From Chloroflexota bacterium (GTDB lineage Bacteria > Chloroflexota > Chloroflexia > Chloroflexales > Roseiflexaceae): DNA of 63,233 nucleotides. A program made the translations under genes and the position numbers. Where the stretch lies: positions 1-63,233 of the forward strand of contig JACAEQ010000009.1 in assembly GCA_013388755.1 (NCBI GenBank), given 5' to 3'. Positions 37,636-46,583 of the stretch are shown here, in pieces. Below the pieces are notes generated by a model. That model was not told where the DNA came from. It made no database searches and saw only the letters and a program-made list of their open reading frames with translations. The stretch's first letter is position 1, and each line of letters starts with the position of its first letter.

Positions 37636-38835
37636 ATGTCTGCCGCCGAGGTTATGGCTGCTGAGCAGCGTTATCTATTGCAGACCTATGCGCGACCGGC
37701 CTTCGTGATCGAGCGCGGCGAGGGATGCTATCTGTACGACAGCGAAGGACGCCAGTATCTTGACTGCGTGGCCGGGATCGCGGTGAACGCCCTCGGCTAT
37801 GGCGACCCGGATGTAGCGCACGCGATTGCCGAGCATGCTGGTGGCCTGATTCACCTCTCGAACCTGTACTATACACGCCCCGCCATTGACCTGGCGCAGA
37901 TGCTGGTCGAACGAACACCGTGGGCCGACCGGGCGTTCTTCTGCAACAGCGGCGCCGAAGCGATCGAGGGTGCGATTAAATTCAGCCGGCGTTACGCGCG
38001 CGACATGCATGGCGAAGGCAAGACGACCATCGTTGCGTTCAGCGGGTCGTTCCATGGCCGCACCATGGGCGCGGTCGCCGTGACGGCGCGTGAGAAGTAT
38101 CGCGAACCATTCGAGCCGGTTATGCCAGGGGTGCGCTTCGCGCCATTCAACGATGCCGCCGCCGCCGCCGCCGCGATAAGCGATGATGTGTGCGGCGTGA
38201 TTGTCGAGCCGGTGCAGGGCGAGGGGGGGTTGAGCGTCGCGACGCCAGAGTTTATGCGTGTGTTGCGCGAACGATGCGACGCCGTTGACGCGCTGCTGAT
38301 CTTTGACGAGATCCAGTGCGGTGTGGGCCGTACGGGAACGCTCTGGGCACACGAGCCATACGGTGTGGCGCCCGATATGATGACCATCGCCAAGCCGCTA
38401 GGCGGTGGCCTGCCAATCGGCGCCGTCCTGATGCGCCAGAAAGTTGCTTCGACCATTCACATCGGCGATCACGGCACGACATTCGGCGGCGGCCCGTTTG
38501 TGACGGCGGTGGCGCAAACGGTGTTTCGCAAAATTGCCGACCCGGCGTTTCTCGATCACGTGCGCGAGGTGGGGGACTATATGGGCGAAGCGCTGGCTGA
38601 TCTGCAGGCAGCGCGACCCGACCGGGTGCTGGAGATTCGCGGGCGCGGTCTGATGCGCGGCGTGGTCGTGCGCGGCTCTGCGGGCGCGATACGCGAGGCG
38701 GCGCACCGCGAAGGATTGCTGATCGCCACGGCCGGCGACGACGTGCTGCGCCTGGTGCCGCCGCTGGTGCTCAGCCGCGAACAGGTGGACGAGGCCATGG
38801 CGAAGCTGACAAAAGCCCTGGATGTACCTGGATGA
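37636..38835 (+). CDS. argD: Acetylornithine aminotransferase (class III)
   Basis: A 399-residue PLP aminotransferase of arginine synthesis. Features: CVAGIAVNALGYGDPDV, FFCNSGAEAIEGAIKFSRRY, SGSFHGRTMGAVAVT, the PLP Asp in LLIFDEIQCGVGRTG, the lysine in MMTIAKPLGGGLPIGAVLM and TTFGGGPFVTAVA. AAGGAGAGAG precedes the ATG. Length and motifs fit ArgD, although related omega-aminotransferases share them, and no other arg gene is nearby. The stop overlaps the rhomboid start (ATGA). Confidence 0.88.
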   Translation: MSAAEVMAAEQRYLLQTYARPAFVIERGEGCYLYDSEGRQYLDCVAGIAVNALGYGDPDVAHAIAEHAGGLIHLSNLYYTRPAIDLAQMLVERTPWADRAFFCNSGAEAIEGAIKFSRRYARDMHGEGKTTIVAFSGSFHGRTMGAVAVTAREKYREPFEPVMPGVRFAPFNDAAAAAAAISDDVCGVIVEPVQGEGGLSVATPEFMRVLRERCDAVDALLIFDEIQCGVGRTGTLWAHEPYGVAPDMMTIAKPLGGGLPIGAVLMRQKVASTIHIGDHGTTFGGGPFVTAVAQTVFRKIADPAFLDHVREVGDYMGEALADLQAARPDRVLEIRGRGLMRGVVVRGSAGAIREAAHREGLLIATAGDDVLRLVPPLVLSREQVDEAMAKLTKALDVPG

Positions 38836-39560
38836 TCCCGATTGGCGACGAACCCGTCACTCACCGCACGCCATTCGTCACATACCTTGTGCTTGCAGCG
38901 AATGTATTGATCTTCGCGTATGAACTCTCACTTGGCGGGCGGCAACTTGAGCAATTCATTCAGGCCTGGGCGGTGCGCGCCGACGAGGTCACGGCGGTGG
39001 TGGGCGGGCGCATCGAGTTGCTGCCGCGGGTGCTGCTGACGTCGTTGACGGCGATGTTCATCCACGGCAGCTGGCCCCACATTGTCGGCAATATGCTGTT
39101 CCTGTGGGTCTTCGGCGATAATGTTGAGGATAACTTCGGTCACCTGTCGTTTCTTGTCTTCTATCTGTTGAGCGGGATGACCGCGGTGCTGGCGCAGTCG
39201 TGGCTGACGCCCGCTTCGCCCGTACCGATGATCGGGGCCTCGGGCGCAATCAGCGGCATCCTTGCAGGGTACCTGCTGCTTCACCCGGGGGCAGCCATAC
39301 GCGCGGTGCTGCCCTTGCCATTTCTGTTCCTCTTTCCATTCTTCGTACCTGCATGGCTGATGATCGTGCTCTGGTTCGCCGGGCAGTTGCTCAATGGCTA
39401 CGCGACATTGACCGATACCGCGCTGATGAGCGGCGGAGTGGCATACGGCGCGCATATCGGCGGGTTCGTCGGCGGCTTCGTACTGGCGTTGTTCTTCCGC
39501 CGCCCGCAGCGCCGGCCGCGCTATGCAGAGGATGTGCGTAACCGGCGGTATTATCGTTGA
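38832..39560 (+). CDS. Rhomboid-family intramembrane serine protease
   Basis: A 242-residue protein with about six membrane spans. It has the loop FIHGSWPHIVGNMLFLWVFG, the nucleophile motif MIGASGAISGILAGYLLLH (Ser in GASG) and the catalytic His in YGAHIGGFVGGFVLALF. These form the Ser-His dyad in the bilayer. A basic tail follows. It is translationally coupled to argD by a four-base overlap. The substrate is unknown. Confidence 0.95.
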   Translation: MIPIGDEPVTHRTPFVTYLVLAANVLIFAYELSLGGRQLEQFIQAWAVRADEVTAVVGGRIELLPRVLLTSLTAMFIHGSWPHIVGNMLFLWVFGDNVEDNFGHLSFLVFYLLSGMTAVLAQSWLTPASPVPMIGASGAISGILAGYLLLHPGAAIRAVLPLPFLFLFPFFVPAWLMIVLWFAGQLLNGYATLTDTALMSGGVAYGAHIGGFVGGFVLALFFRRPQRRPRYAEDVRNRRYYR

Positions 39561-39718
39561 ACGTTCCCCCCTTCAACGTTCCACGTCGCCGCCAGGCCCG
39601 GCATCATCGGCATCCTCGGCCGATCCGGCGGTGGAGCAACGCGACCGCCGGGAAGCTCCACGGTGCCGTCGAATGCCGGAAATCCATTCGCATACGGGTA
39701 TTCCCGCAGCACCTCTCA

Positions 39719-39754
39719 CCATGACATGCAACCATCGGTTTTTCGGATAGGCAC
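39719..39754. repeat. MITE-like element, right end abutting murE stop
   Basis: ATGACATGCAACCATCGG then TTTTTCGGATAGGCACT. The final bases run directly into the TAA of murE (minus strand), so murE is followed by GTGCCTATCCGAAAAACC, the family's terminal sequence. Confidence 0.6.
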
Positions 39755-41293
39755 TTACGCCAGCGCGTTGTGGTAGCCCATCTCGGCCAGCGCGCGGCGC
39801 GCCTCGGCGGTTTCGTTCCAGGGGAGCGAAACCGTACCAGAAATGATGCTGGCTTCGTGCCCTTTGCCGAGCAGCAACACAATGTCGCCTGGCCGGGCGC
39901 GAGCGAAGGCGGCCCGGATCGCCGCGGCGCGATCCGGAATGCAGACATACCCATCACCTGCGCGCATGCCGGCGGCCTCGACGCCGGCGGCAATTTCGGC
40001 AAGGATCGCCTCGCGGTCCTCCAGGCGCGGATCCTCGTCGGTCAGCACTACGAAATCACAGAAGCGACCGGCAATCTCGCCCTGGATCGGGCGCTTGGCG
40101 CGGTCGCGTTCGCCGGCACTGCCAAACACGGCGATCAACTGGCCGTCGGTCAGCGGGCGAATGATCTGCAGCAACTTCTCGAACGCGCCAGGAGTATGGG
40201 CATAATCCACCAGCACCGTGAATGGCTGGCCCCGCTCGATGCGCTCCATGCGGCCACGAACGCCGGGAACGCGCTCCAGCGCCGCGATGCACGCGTCGAG
40301 CGGCACGCCCTCGACGCCAGCGACAGTGATCGCCGCAAGCGCATTCCAGACGTTGAAATCGCCGGTTAGTTGCAGTCGCGCGCTGGTCGAACCCCAGGGG
40401 GTCATGAGGCGGAACTGCAGACCGGCGCGGGTCGCGCGCACATCGAGCGCGCGGACATCGGCGGCAGCGTGGACGGCATAGCTGATGCGTTCGGCAAACG
40501 CAGGCGCGGCGTCGAGAAACATCCGGTGGTGCGGGTCGTCCACGTTTACGACTGCTATCTTGCGTCGTTTCAGCGCTGAACGCTCAACGCCGGATTCCCC
40601 CAGCAGCTCGAACAAGCGCGCCTTATCTCGGCGGTACTGCTCAACTGTGCCGTGGAAGTCGAGATGTTCGCGGGTCACGTTCGTCAACACCGCCACGTCG
40701 AACGCGCAGCCAGCGAGGCGATCCCAGCGCGCCGAAAGCGCGTGCGATGTCGCTTCGATCACGGCGTGCGAACAACCAGCATCGGCCATCTCGCGCAGCA
40801 TGGCCTGAACCTCCGGCGCCTCCGGCGTGCTCTGGCGCGAGTCATTGGCCCACATGCGCCCGGCAATCTTGAAATCAACCGTTCCCATCAGACCGGTGGC
40901 ATACCCGCCGGCTTCGAGCGCGACGCTGGTCAGGAACGTCGTCGTGGTTTTGCCGTCGGTGCCGGTAATGCCGACGACGCGCATACGCCGGCCAGGGTAG
41001 TTGTGGAAGGCGGCGGCGAGCGGCGCCAGGGCGGGGCGAGCGCCGGGGACGCGCAACGCCGGAACGGTAATCTGGCCGTCCCACGCCGGATCTTCATACA
41101 CCACAGCCGCTGCGCCACGCTCAATCGCCTGTGGAATGAACGCATGAGCATCGGCGTGGAAACCACGATAGGCAACAAAGAGCGCACCCGGAACAACCGC
41201 GCGCGAGTCATACACCACGGTGCTGATCTCGGGGTTGGCAGCCGGTATGCCAGAGGCAAAGCGCAACCCGGCAAGAATATCATGCAGGCGCAT
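39755..41293 (-). CDS. murE: UDP-N-acetylmuramyl-tripeptide synthetase
   Basis: A 512-residue Mur ligase adding the diamino acid to UDP-MurNAc-L-Ala-D-Glu. It has the P-loop GITGTDGKTTTTFL, the VIEATSHAL region, TNVTREHLDFHGT, VVNVDDP and DYAHTPGAFEKLL. The substrate-selecting motif reads LTDEDPRLED: the Arg of the DNPR consensus for meso-diaminopimelate is kept, but Asn is replaced. Chloroflexus peptidoglycan is reported to contain L-ornithine, so the acceptor here is open. The start is ATG 41293 (MRLHDILAG), with no obvious ribosome site. It is alone, outside a dcw cluster. Confidence 0.93.
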   Translation of the reverse strand: MRLHDILAGLRFASGIPAANPEISTVVYDSRAVVPGALFVAYRGFHADAHAFIPQAIERGAAAVVYEDPAWDGQITVPALRVPGARPALAPLAAAFHNYPGRRMRVVGITGTDGKTTTTFLTSVALEAGGYATGLMGTVDFKIAGRMWANDSRQSTPEAPEVQAMLREMADAGCSHAVIEATSHALSARWDRLAGCAFDVAVLTNVTREHLDFHGTVEQYRRDKARLFELLGESGVERSALKRRKIAVVNVDDPHHRMFLDAAPAFAERISYAVHAAADVRALDVRATRAGLQFRLMTPWGSTSARLQLTGDFNVWNALAAITVAGVEGVPLDACIAALERVPGVRGRMERIERGQPFTVLVDYAHTPGAFEKLLQIIRPLTDGQLIAVFGSAGERDRAKRPIQGEIAGRFCDFVVLTDEDPRLEDREAILAEIAAGVEAAGMRAGDGYVCIPDRAAAIRAAFARARPGDIVLLLGKGHEASIISGTVSLPWNETAEARRALAEMGYHNALA

Positions 41294-41459
41294 AGCAGTG
41301 TGCAATAGCAGAATGTCAATGCAGGCGCGCAGTATAGAAGGGACGGCGCGGCCTGTCAATGCTGCAGTTACGCGCTGGCGCCGGTTCTGCATTGATTCTG
41401 CGGCATGACCGTTCCCGCACAGACGGTACACGCACGCGGGCGCATGCACGAGCGCAGCG

Positions 41460-41545
41460 TGGCTGACACACTCTCCGCTCACGCCGCTCGATTGCGTCAC
41501 GTCGCGCGCACTGCCATCCAGCCATCCGTTATGCGGATGGGCTGT
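41460..41545. repeat. MITE-like element relic between murE and the Crp-like gene
   Basis: It has a GTGGCTGACACACTCTCCGC arm and the right end CCGTTATGCGGATGGGCTGT (41526-41545), shared with the 32707-32726 end. The left end is not recognisable. The 41294-41787 gap between the divergent murE and Crp-like genes holds this relic, the two-hairpin repeat and a palindrome, with no gene. Confidence 0.55.
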
Positions 41546-41616
41546 CCTGTTATTGATACGACGTATGCAGTGGCGTATTCCTGGCTCCGCCAGAACCTGC
41601 GGCAGCAAGGTACGTC

Positions 41617-41690
41617 CACTCTGCCGAAGGCAAGACGATCAGTTATGCGAGTCGCTCACTCGGGCGACCGCATCACTCGTGTTATTGACG
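41617..41690 (+). repeat. Two-hairpin dispersed repeat, copy B
   Basis: CACTCTGCCGAAGGCAAGAC then GCGAGTCGCTCACTCGGGCG and a GCATCACTCGTGTTATTGAC tail. Hairpins are TGCC-GAA-GGCA and GTCGCTC-ACTC-GGGCGAC (one U-G pair). It lies upstream of the Crp-like gene. Confidence 0.65.
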
Positions 41691-41747
41691 CAACATGCAT
41701 GCTGCGTGACGGCGATCATAGTTTCGGTGCCGGTTGCCCCCTATAAT
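41688..41747 (+). promoter_or_regulatory. Crp-like gene promoter region with near-perfect palindrome
   Basis: The palindrome ACGCAACATGCATGCTGCGT (41688-41707, one mismatched pair) lies upstream of TATAAT (41742-41747). Its centre is about 56 bases before the likely start, a position suited to an activator or autoregulator. It does not match the classic CRP or FNR consensus. The -35 is weak. Confidence 0.4.
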
Positions 41748-41787
41748 GAAGCCGGACATACAAGAGAAGGCCGGCAGGGGGATGAGT

Positions 41788-42480
41788 ATGGATCGGATCA
41801 ACTTACTGCGCAACATTCCCGTGTTCGCGCGCCTGAATGACGAACATCACGCCTTGCTGGCGGCCAACCTCGGTACACAATCGTTCGCGCAGGGCGAGAT
41901 AGTTTTTCACCAGGGAAGCCTGGGCAATGCGCTATACATTATTGTCAACGGGCAGGTGCGGATCTTTACCCTCAGCGAGGCTGGCCAGGAGTTAACGGTC
42001 AGCATCTTCCGCAGTGGCGATTTCTTCGGCGAACTGGCGCTTCTCGATGGACTGCCGCGCTCGGCAAGCGCGCAGGCAATGTGTGCAACGACCACGTTAA
42101 CGCTGTACCGCGCGGCATTCCTCCATATCATCAACGCCTGCCCGCCGATTGCAGCCGCTATTCTCGAAGTCATGGCAGCGCGGCTGCGGCAAAGCACGAC
42201 CTATGCGGAACAACTCGCCGGGCTGTCTGCCACGGAACGCATCGTGCAACATCTCGTCCGGCTGGCGCAGCGCCACGGCGTGACCGATGGTACGACGACG
42301 TTGATCGACCTGCGCCTGACACAGGACGGCCTGGCAAGCATCTCGGGCACAACGCGCGAGACCGTGAATCGTGTGCTCAGCGCGCTCCGCGATCAGGGCC
42401 TGGTCCAGCTTGAGCGCGCGCGTATCCGAGTCCTCGATCTGCCGCGTCTGCGCGCAACACTCGATGCGATCGAGCGGTAA
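41788..42480 (+). CDS. Crp/Fnr-family transcriptional regulator
   Basis: A 230-residue regulator: an N-terminal cyclic-nucleotide-binding barrel (IVFHQGSLGNALYIIVNGQV, then GDFFGELALLDGLPRSASAQ with the PRSAS phosphate-binding-type loop), a dimerisation helix, and a winged HTH (LTQDGLASISGTTRETVNRV). The PRSAS loop suggests it may bind a nucleotide. There are no Cys clusters, so oxygen sensing as in FNR is unlikely. ATG 41788 has AGGGGG six bases upstream; ATG 41782 is an alternative. DUF3307 follows 29 bases later. Confidence 0.92.
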   Translation: MDRINLLRNIPVFARLNDEHHALLAANLGTQSFAQGEIVFHQGSLGNALYIIVNGQVRIFTLSEAGQELTVSIFRSGDFFGELALLDGLPRSASAQAMCATTTLTLYRAAFLHIINACPPIAAAILEVMAARLRQSTTYAEQLAGLSATERIVQHLVRLAQRHGVTDGTTTLIDLRLTQDGLASISGTTRETVNRVLSALRDQGLVQLERARIRVLDLPRLRATLDAIER

Positions 42481-42509
42481 ATGGTTAGCGGTTGATACGG
42501 GAGGGCACA

Positions 42510-43190
42510 ATGTTCTATCTGTTTCTTCTCGCCCACCTGACGGCTGACTTTGTTTTGCAGCCGTTGTGGCTGGTGCAACGCAAACGCTACTGGCATGGCT
42601 TGCTGATCCACGGCGCGATCGTGCTGGCCTGCATGCTGTTGCTCTCATGCGTCGACCGCCGCGCACTGGCATTGTGGCCGGCAATGTTGCTGATCACCGC
42701 CGTGCATGTCTGTGCCGACTGGTGGAAGGTCCGGTACGGCGATCGCATTCCTGGCCCGCCAATCGGCCCGTTCATGCTCGATCAGGTCATCCACCTGATG
42801 ACGCTGATCGGGGCGCTGAGTCTGTGGCTGCCGGCAGGCGATCTCTGGGCGTCGACGGCGTCGCCGGCTGCCCTGGCGACCATCTATGTATCGGCCTATA
42901 TCATTGCAGTGTTTGCTGCACCGATCGCGGTGATGATCTGGCTGGATCCGCGCTTCGAACATGTGGCGCTTGCCGGGCGCGCGCGCGTGCGCAGTTTCGT
43001 GACGGCAGCCATCGTACTCACACTGGCATTGTTCGGCGGCCCGCTGGCGCTGCCGGTGACACTGGCAGGGCTGGTGGCCGTGATCGCGCGCCGGCCACCC
43101 TCGGCGCACCCGCTCGATGCACCGCTTGGAACCATGATGGTTCTGATTGTCGGCGCAGGGCTCGGCGCGCTTCTGAGCGTCGCGATGTGA
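42510..43190 (+). CDS. DUF3307-family membrane protein
   Basis: About 226 residues, with a start (MFYLFLLAHLTADFVLQPLW) characteristic of DUF3307 proteins, HGLLIHGAIVLACML, and CADWWKVRYG followed by PFMLDQVIHLMTL. About six membrane spans are visible. The His/Asp-rich membrane motifs are conserved in the family, but no function is established to my knowledge. GGGAGG precedes the ATG. It is co-directional with the Crp-like regulator, 29 bases upstream, which may control it. Confidence 0.8.
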   Translation: MFYLFLLAHLTADFVLQPLWLVQRKRYWHGLLIHGAIVLACMLLLSCVDRRALALWPAMLLITAVHVCADWWKVRYGDRIPGPPIGPFMLDQVIHLMTLIGALSLWLPAGDLWASTASPAALATIYVSAYIIAVFAAPIAVMIWLDPRFEHVALAGRARVRSFVTAAIVLTLALFGGPLALPVTLAGLVAVIARRPPSAHPLDAPLGTMMVLIVGAGLGALLSVAM

Positions 43191-43350
43191 TCGATCGCCA
43201 CGACCGCTTCCCGAACGCTTGCACGTTGTGGCCCCCCAGAGAGCTACCGATATACCAGTTCTGGCCCGTGCATGCTCGTGCGTAACCTTCCGGGAAGCCT
43301 GACCCGGAGATCCGCGAACCAGAACTCCTTCCGTACCTTCAGAAAGCTGT

Positions 43351-44136
43351 CTACGACCAGCGCGTCAGGATGTTTTCGCGTTCGAATAGCACATTCGCGC
43401 CACCAAGCGCAAGCGCGGCCAGGAACGCCAGCGCCGCACCGGCGATAATGGCCAGCAGCGGACTCAGCACCAGTACGCCAATCAGTTGAGCGAAAAAGAG
43501 CGCCAGCAACGGCACGACGACCACTGCTGCGATCTGCTGCGCACTGCGAGGATCATTCACCCGCCCGGAGATCGCCACCGTTGCGGCAACCATGATCAGC
43601 GCCAGCGACGGCGCGCTCAGGAGAAGCAGCAACACCCAGCTGCCACTGACGATGACCTGGTAGACACGATCACTCACCACAACCAGGCGAAGCGCCAGCA
43701 CGAAGATCAACGCCGTCGTCCAGGTGATGGCGATCGCCGGTATGAGCGACGCCAGGCACTTCCCCAGCAGTAGTTCCCAGGTGCGTACCGGCGTCGCCAG
43801 CAATGGCTCCAGCGTGCGGTTGGTCTTCTCGCCAACGATACTGTACGATGCGATAACGGAAGGGACCAGCAGTGGCATTAACAGGAACAACAGGCCGAAC
43901 TGCTTACCCAGCACTGCCTGGCCCAACTCACGTTCGGACAGGCCGGCAAATGCCGGATCAGCGACGACTGCGCCGAGTTGCCGGGTATCTTCATCGGGTG
44001 TGCGACCAATAGCAGAGATCACGACGAGCGGCATCAGGGTGAGGATCAACGGTGGGATGATCAAGGTGAGCAGCAGGGTGCGCTCGCCGCGCAGTTCGAG
44101 CCACTCTTTCTGAAGGATCACCAGCGCTTTGTTCAT
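43351..44136 (-). CDS. ABC-2 type transporter permease
   Basis: A 261-residue membrane subunit with a short N-terminal helix (ALVILQKEWLELRGERTLL), a first span, a periplasmic loop, and five further spans (for example PSVIASYSIVGEKTNRTLEPLLATPV, broken here by a WELLLGKCLASLIPAI continuation). The EKTNRTLEPLLATP segment is the typical ABC-2 exporter coupling region, as in NatB/YhaP relatives. Its start overlaps the ATPase stop (ATGA). It probably exports ions, lipids or a peptide; the substrate is not readable. Confidence 0.88.
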   Translation of the reverse strand: MNKALVILQKEWLELRGERTLLLTLIIPPLILTLMPLVVISAIGRTPDEDTRQLGAVVADPAFAGLSERELGQAVLGKQFGLLFLLMPLLVPSVIASYSIVGEKTNRTLEPLLATPVRTWELLLGKCLASLIPAIAITWTTALIFVLALRLVVVSDRVYQVIVSGSWVLLLLLSAPSLALIMVAATVAISGRVNDPRSAQQIAAVVVVPLLALFFAQLIGVLVLSPLLAIIAGAALAFLAALALGGANVLFERENILTRWS

Positions 44137-45065
44137 GCGGTTGCTTCTCCTCCACGCACGAGTTGCAGGTAGACATCTTCCAGCGAGTGTTCGCGCGCCT
44201 CAACATAGCGGACTGCCGCGCCGGCCTCCACCAGGGCGCGTACCAGGTGCGGGTTCTGGTCGTCAGGGTCGTCAAGCGCCACATGCAGTGTGTCACCGGC
44301 CACCTCGGCGGCGTGGACGAACGCGAGGTTGCGCGCGACATGCAGAAACGCCGCATCGTCGCCGGCGAGTTGCACGCGCGTACCACGACCGAACAGCTCG
44401 GCGCGCAGTGTGGCAGGCGCGCCGATGCGCAGCAGGCGAGTGCGAAACACGGCAATGAGATCGCATAACTCGTCAGCTTCAGGGAGATTGTGAGTGGTCA
44501 GAAAGATCGTGCGCCCCTCGGTGCGCAACTCTTTGATGAACTCGCGTACTGTGCGGGCAGCCTCCGGGTCGAGGCCTGCTGTCGGTTCGTCGAGGAACAG
44601 CACCGGCGGGTCGTGCGAGAGGGCGCGCGCAATCGCCAACTTCTGGCGCATGCCCCTGGAGAAGCCCCCAACCGGATCGTCACGGCGCTCCCACAGGCCA
44701 AGCATGCGCAGGTACCGTTCGGCCTGCGCCTCGGCGCGATGGGCATCAAGATCGTACAGGCGGGCGAAAAACACGAGATTCTGGCGAGCGCTGAGTCGAT
44801 CGTACAGGCCGGGGCTTTCGGTCAGCAGGCCAACCCTGCGCCGGATCTCCTGATCCGACACGCCGAGACGGTTGCCTTCTATCACCGCGCTACCCGACGT
44901 TGGCGCAATCAGCGCCGCGAGCATGCGTACCGTTGTCGTTTTGCCCGCGCCATTCGGGCCGAGAAATCCGAACACGGCGCCGCGCGGTGCCGCCAGTGTC
45001 AGGTGGTCAACGGCGACACGATCGCCGAAGGCACGGGTGAGCTCATAGGTTTCGATGGCATGCAT
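44133..45065 (-). CDS. ABC transporter ATP-binding protein
   Basis: A 310-residue nucleotide-binding subunit with Walker A FGFLGPNGAGKTTTVRML, signature GGFSRGMRQKLAIARAL, Walker B VLFLDEPTAGLDPEA and the switch His in TIFLTTHNLPEADELCD. The C-terminal ~90 residues form the extra domain common in NatA/YhaQ-type exporters. The start is ATG 45065 (MHAIETYEL); the upstream in-frame extension has poor composition. It pairs with the permease at 43351-44136. The 45066-45322 gap upstream holds a hairpin (CAGGGCGAGG/CCTCGCCCTG, 45108-45141) and a MITE. Confidence 0.95.
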   Translation of the reverse strand: MHAIETYELTRAFGDRVAVDHLTLAAPRGAVFGFLGPNGAGKTTTVRMLAALIAPTSGSAVIEGNRLGVSDQEIRRRVGLLTESPGLYDRLSARQNLVFFARLYDLDAHRAEAQAERYLRMLGLWERRDDPVGGFSRGMRQKLAIARALSHDPPVLFLDEPTAGLDPEAARTVREFIKELRTEGRTIFLTTHNLPEADELCDLIAVFRTRLLRIGAPATLRAELFGRGTRVQLAGDDAAFLHVARNLAFVHAAEVAGDTLHVALDDPDDQNPHLVRALVEAGAAVRYVEAREHSLEDVYLQLVRGGEATA

Positions 45066-45156
45066 GAGGGGTGCGAGGCTTAGATGCGAGGCAGGAGGCG
45101 AGAAGCACAGGGCGAGGAATGCAACCTCGTGCCTCGCCCTGATGACCTCGCACCTC

Positions 45157-45314
45157 GTGTCTAGAACCAATATCTTTCAAATAAGGCGTTCTGCACCGCA
45201 CCGCCCCCCACCCAACCTCCCCCCGCCGGGGGGAGGAGTCGGACTCCCTCCCCCGGCAGGGGAGGGCCGGGGTGGGGGTGACGGGCGTATGTGAAAGGTA
45301 TTGTGTCTAGAACC
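45157..45314. mobile_element. MITE-like insertion with 12-bp target-site duplication
   Basis: GTGTCTAGAACC occurs at 45157-45168 and again at 45303-45314. Between them lies a 134-bp insert with terminal inverted repeats AATATCTTTCAAATAAGGC (45169-45187) and, inverted, AATACCTTTCACATACGCC (15 of 19 matching). The core is a G/C-rich inverted repeat (CCTCCCCCCGCCGGGGGGAG and a mirror arm). No reading frame for a transposase. A related core lies at 60764-60868. Confidence 0.75.
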
Positions 45315-45322
45315 GCGTGCCC

Positions 45323-46438
45323 TTATTCCAGGTAGCCACGCAATCCGCGCCCATAGTGAGGATGGCGCAGCTTGCGCAACACGCGGGCTTCGATCTGGCG
45401 GATACGTTCGCGCGTAATGCCAAACTCGCGCCCGACTTCCTCAAGTGTACGATAGTGGCCGTCATAAAGACCATAGCGAAGCTGAATAATCCGGCGTTCA
45501 CGCTCCGGCAATTTCTCGAGCGCGCTATCGATCTGCTCACGGAGAATGTGGTGAGAGGCGCTCTCCATTGGCGTAACGCCCTTGCCGTCCTCGATGAAAT
45601 CGGCCAGCACCGAGTCGCCCTCGGCGCCGACCGGCATCTCAAGCGAAATCGTCTGACGAGCAGCCTCAAGCACGCGACGGACCTTCTCGACCGGAATACC
45701 CAGTTCCAGCGCAATCTCGTCAGGCGTCGGGTCGTGTCCAGTCGTCTGTTGAATACGATTGCTGGTGCGCATGACCCGGTTGATCGTCTCACCAACGTGA
45801 ACCGGGAGGCGAATGGTGCGGCTCTGGTCGGCGATTACGCGCGTGATCGCCTGGCGAATCCACCAGGTTGCATACGTCGAGAACTTGTACCCTTTGCGGT
45901 AATCGAACTTCTCGGTCGCCCGCATCAGGCCGATATTGCCCTCCTGGATCAGGTCGAGCAACGACATACCGCGGCCAAGGTATTTTTTCGCAATCGAGAC
46001 GACCAGGCGCAGGTTCGCCTGGATCAGACGCTCGCGCGCAGCCTTGCCTTCCTGCACCCAGCGATGGAGCTGGAGGCGCTCCGCCGGCGTGTGGTCGCCA
46101 CAGCGTAACCGTTCACCGGCTTGCTCGCCACGCTCCACATGTTGCGCGAGCATAATCTCTTCCTGCGCCGTGAGGAGATTCACGCGCCCGATCTCACGGA
46201 GATAGACACGCACAGGATCGTCCATACCGACGCCTTCGACATCAATGTCGATATCATGCTCCAGCGAGTCGTCATCATGCCCGGCATGGAATGCTGCCGA
46301 CAAAACATCCGGATGATCGTGACCGCCAACGGCGCGCTCAAAGAGCTGTTCGACGGTCTCGGGCGATGGCTCTGAAGCAGGAGTGTGAACGCGAACGTGG
46401 TTGCGGGGAAGGGGCTGCGACTCGTGGGCCGTGGACAT
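45323..46438 (-). CDS. sigA: RNA polymerase primary-type sigma factor (sigma-70)
   Basis: About 371 residues. Region 1.2 is [20 protein letters not shown]. Region 2 has [20 protein letters not shown], then [20 protein letters not shown] and [16 protein letters not shown]. Region 3 has [16 protein letters not shown], and region 4 has [20 protein letters not shown]. It recognises -10/-35 promoters. It lacks a long region 1.1, having only a short acidic N-terminus. The predicted transcript starts near 46502, excluding a longer start; ATG 46438 is used, and GTG 46462 is possible. Whether it is the housekeeping factor or a group 2 paralogue is uncertain. Confidence 0.9.
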   Translation of the reverse strand: MSTAHESQPLPRNHVRVHTPASEPSPETVEQLFERAVGGHDHPDVLSAAFHAGHDDDSLEHDIDIDVEGVGMDDPVRVYLREIGRVNLLTAQEEIMLAQHVERGEQAGERLRCGDHTPAERLQLHRWVQEGKAARERLIQANLRLVVSIAKKYLGRGMSLLDLIQEGNIGLMRATEKFDYRKGYKFSTYATWWIRQAITRVIADQSRTIRLPVHVGETINRVMRTSNRIQQTTGHDPTPDEIALELGIPVEKVRRVLEAARQTISLEMPVGAEGDSVLADFIEDGKGVTPMESASHHILREQIDSALEKLPERERRIIQLRYGLYDGHYRTLEEVGREFGITRERIRQIEARVLRKLRHPHYGRGLRGYLE

Positions 46439-46508
46439 GAAGGGGTCAAGGGGTTCTTTCACATGCCACCAGCCTTCTGCACATAACGACCTATCAGTTG
46501 CACACGGT

Positions 46509-46537
46509 AAGATAGCACAAAATATGCCCAGGTTCAA
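46509..46537 (-). promoter_or_regulatory. Promoter of the sigma factor gene
   Basis: On the minus strand TTGAAC (46537-46532), a 17-base spacer and TATCTT (46514-46509). It fixes the 5' limit of the sigma gene. Confidence 0.65.
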
Positions 46538-46577
46538 GGACTATTTTGCACTAGTACCTGTCCAGCAGACGCCATGC

Positions 46578-46583
46578 TATAAT
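46578..46583 (+). promoter_or_regulatory. TATAAT -10 box upstream of the transaldolase gene
   Basis: A perfect TATAAT lies 341 bases before the transaldolase ATG, with no clear -35. If used, it gives a long leader containing GGAGAG/CTCTCC (about 46711-46729) and the two-hairpin repeat. No gene is recognised between 46584 and 46841. Confidence 0.35.

Noticed and set aside
45317-46108. 263-codon open frame antisense to the sigma factor
   Set aside because: It overlaps conserved sigma-70 regions 2-4 on the opposite strand and shows no family features.
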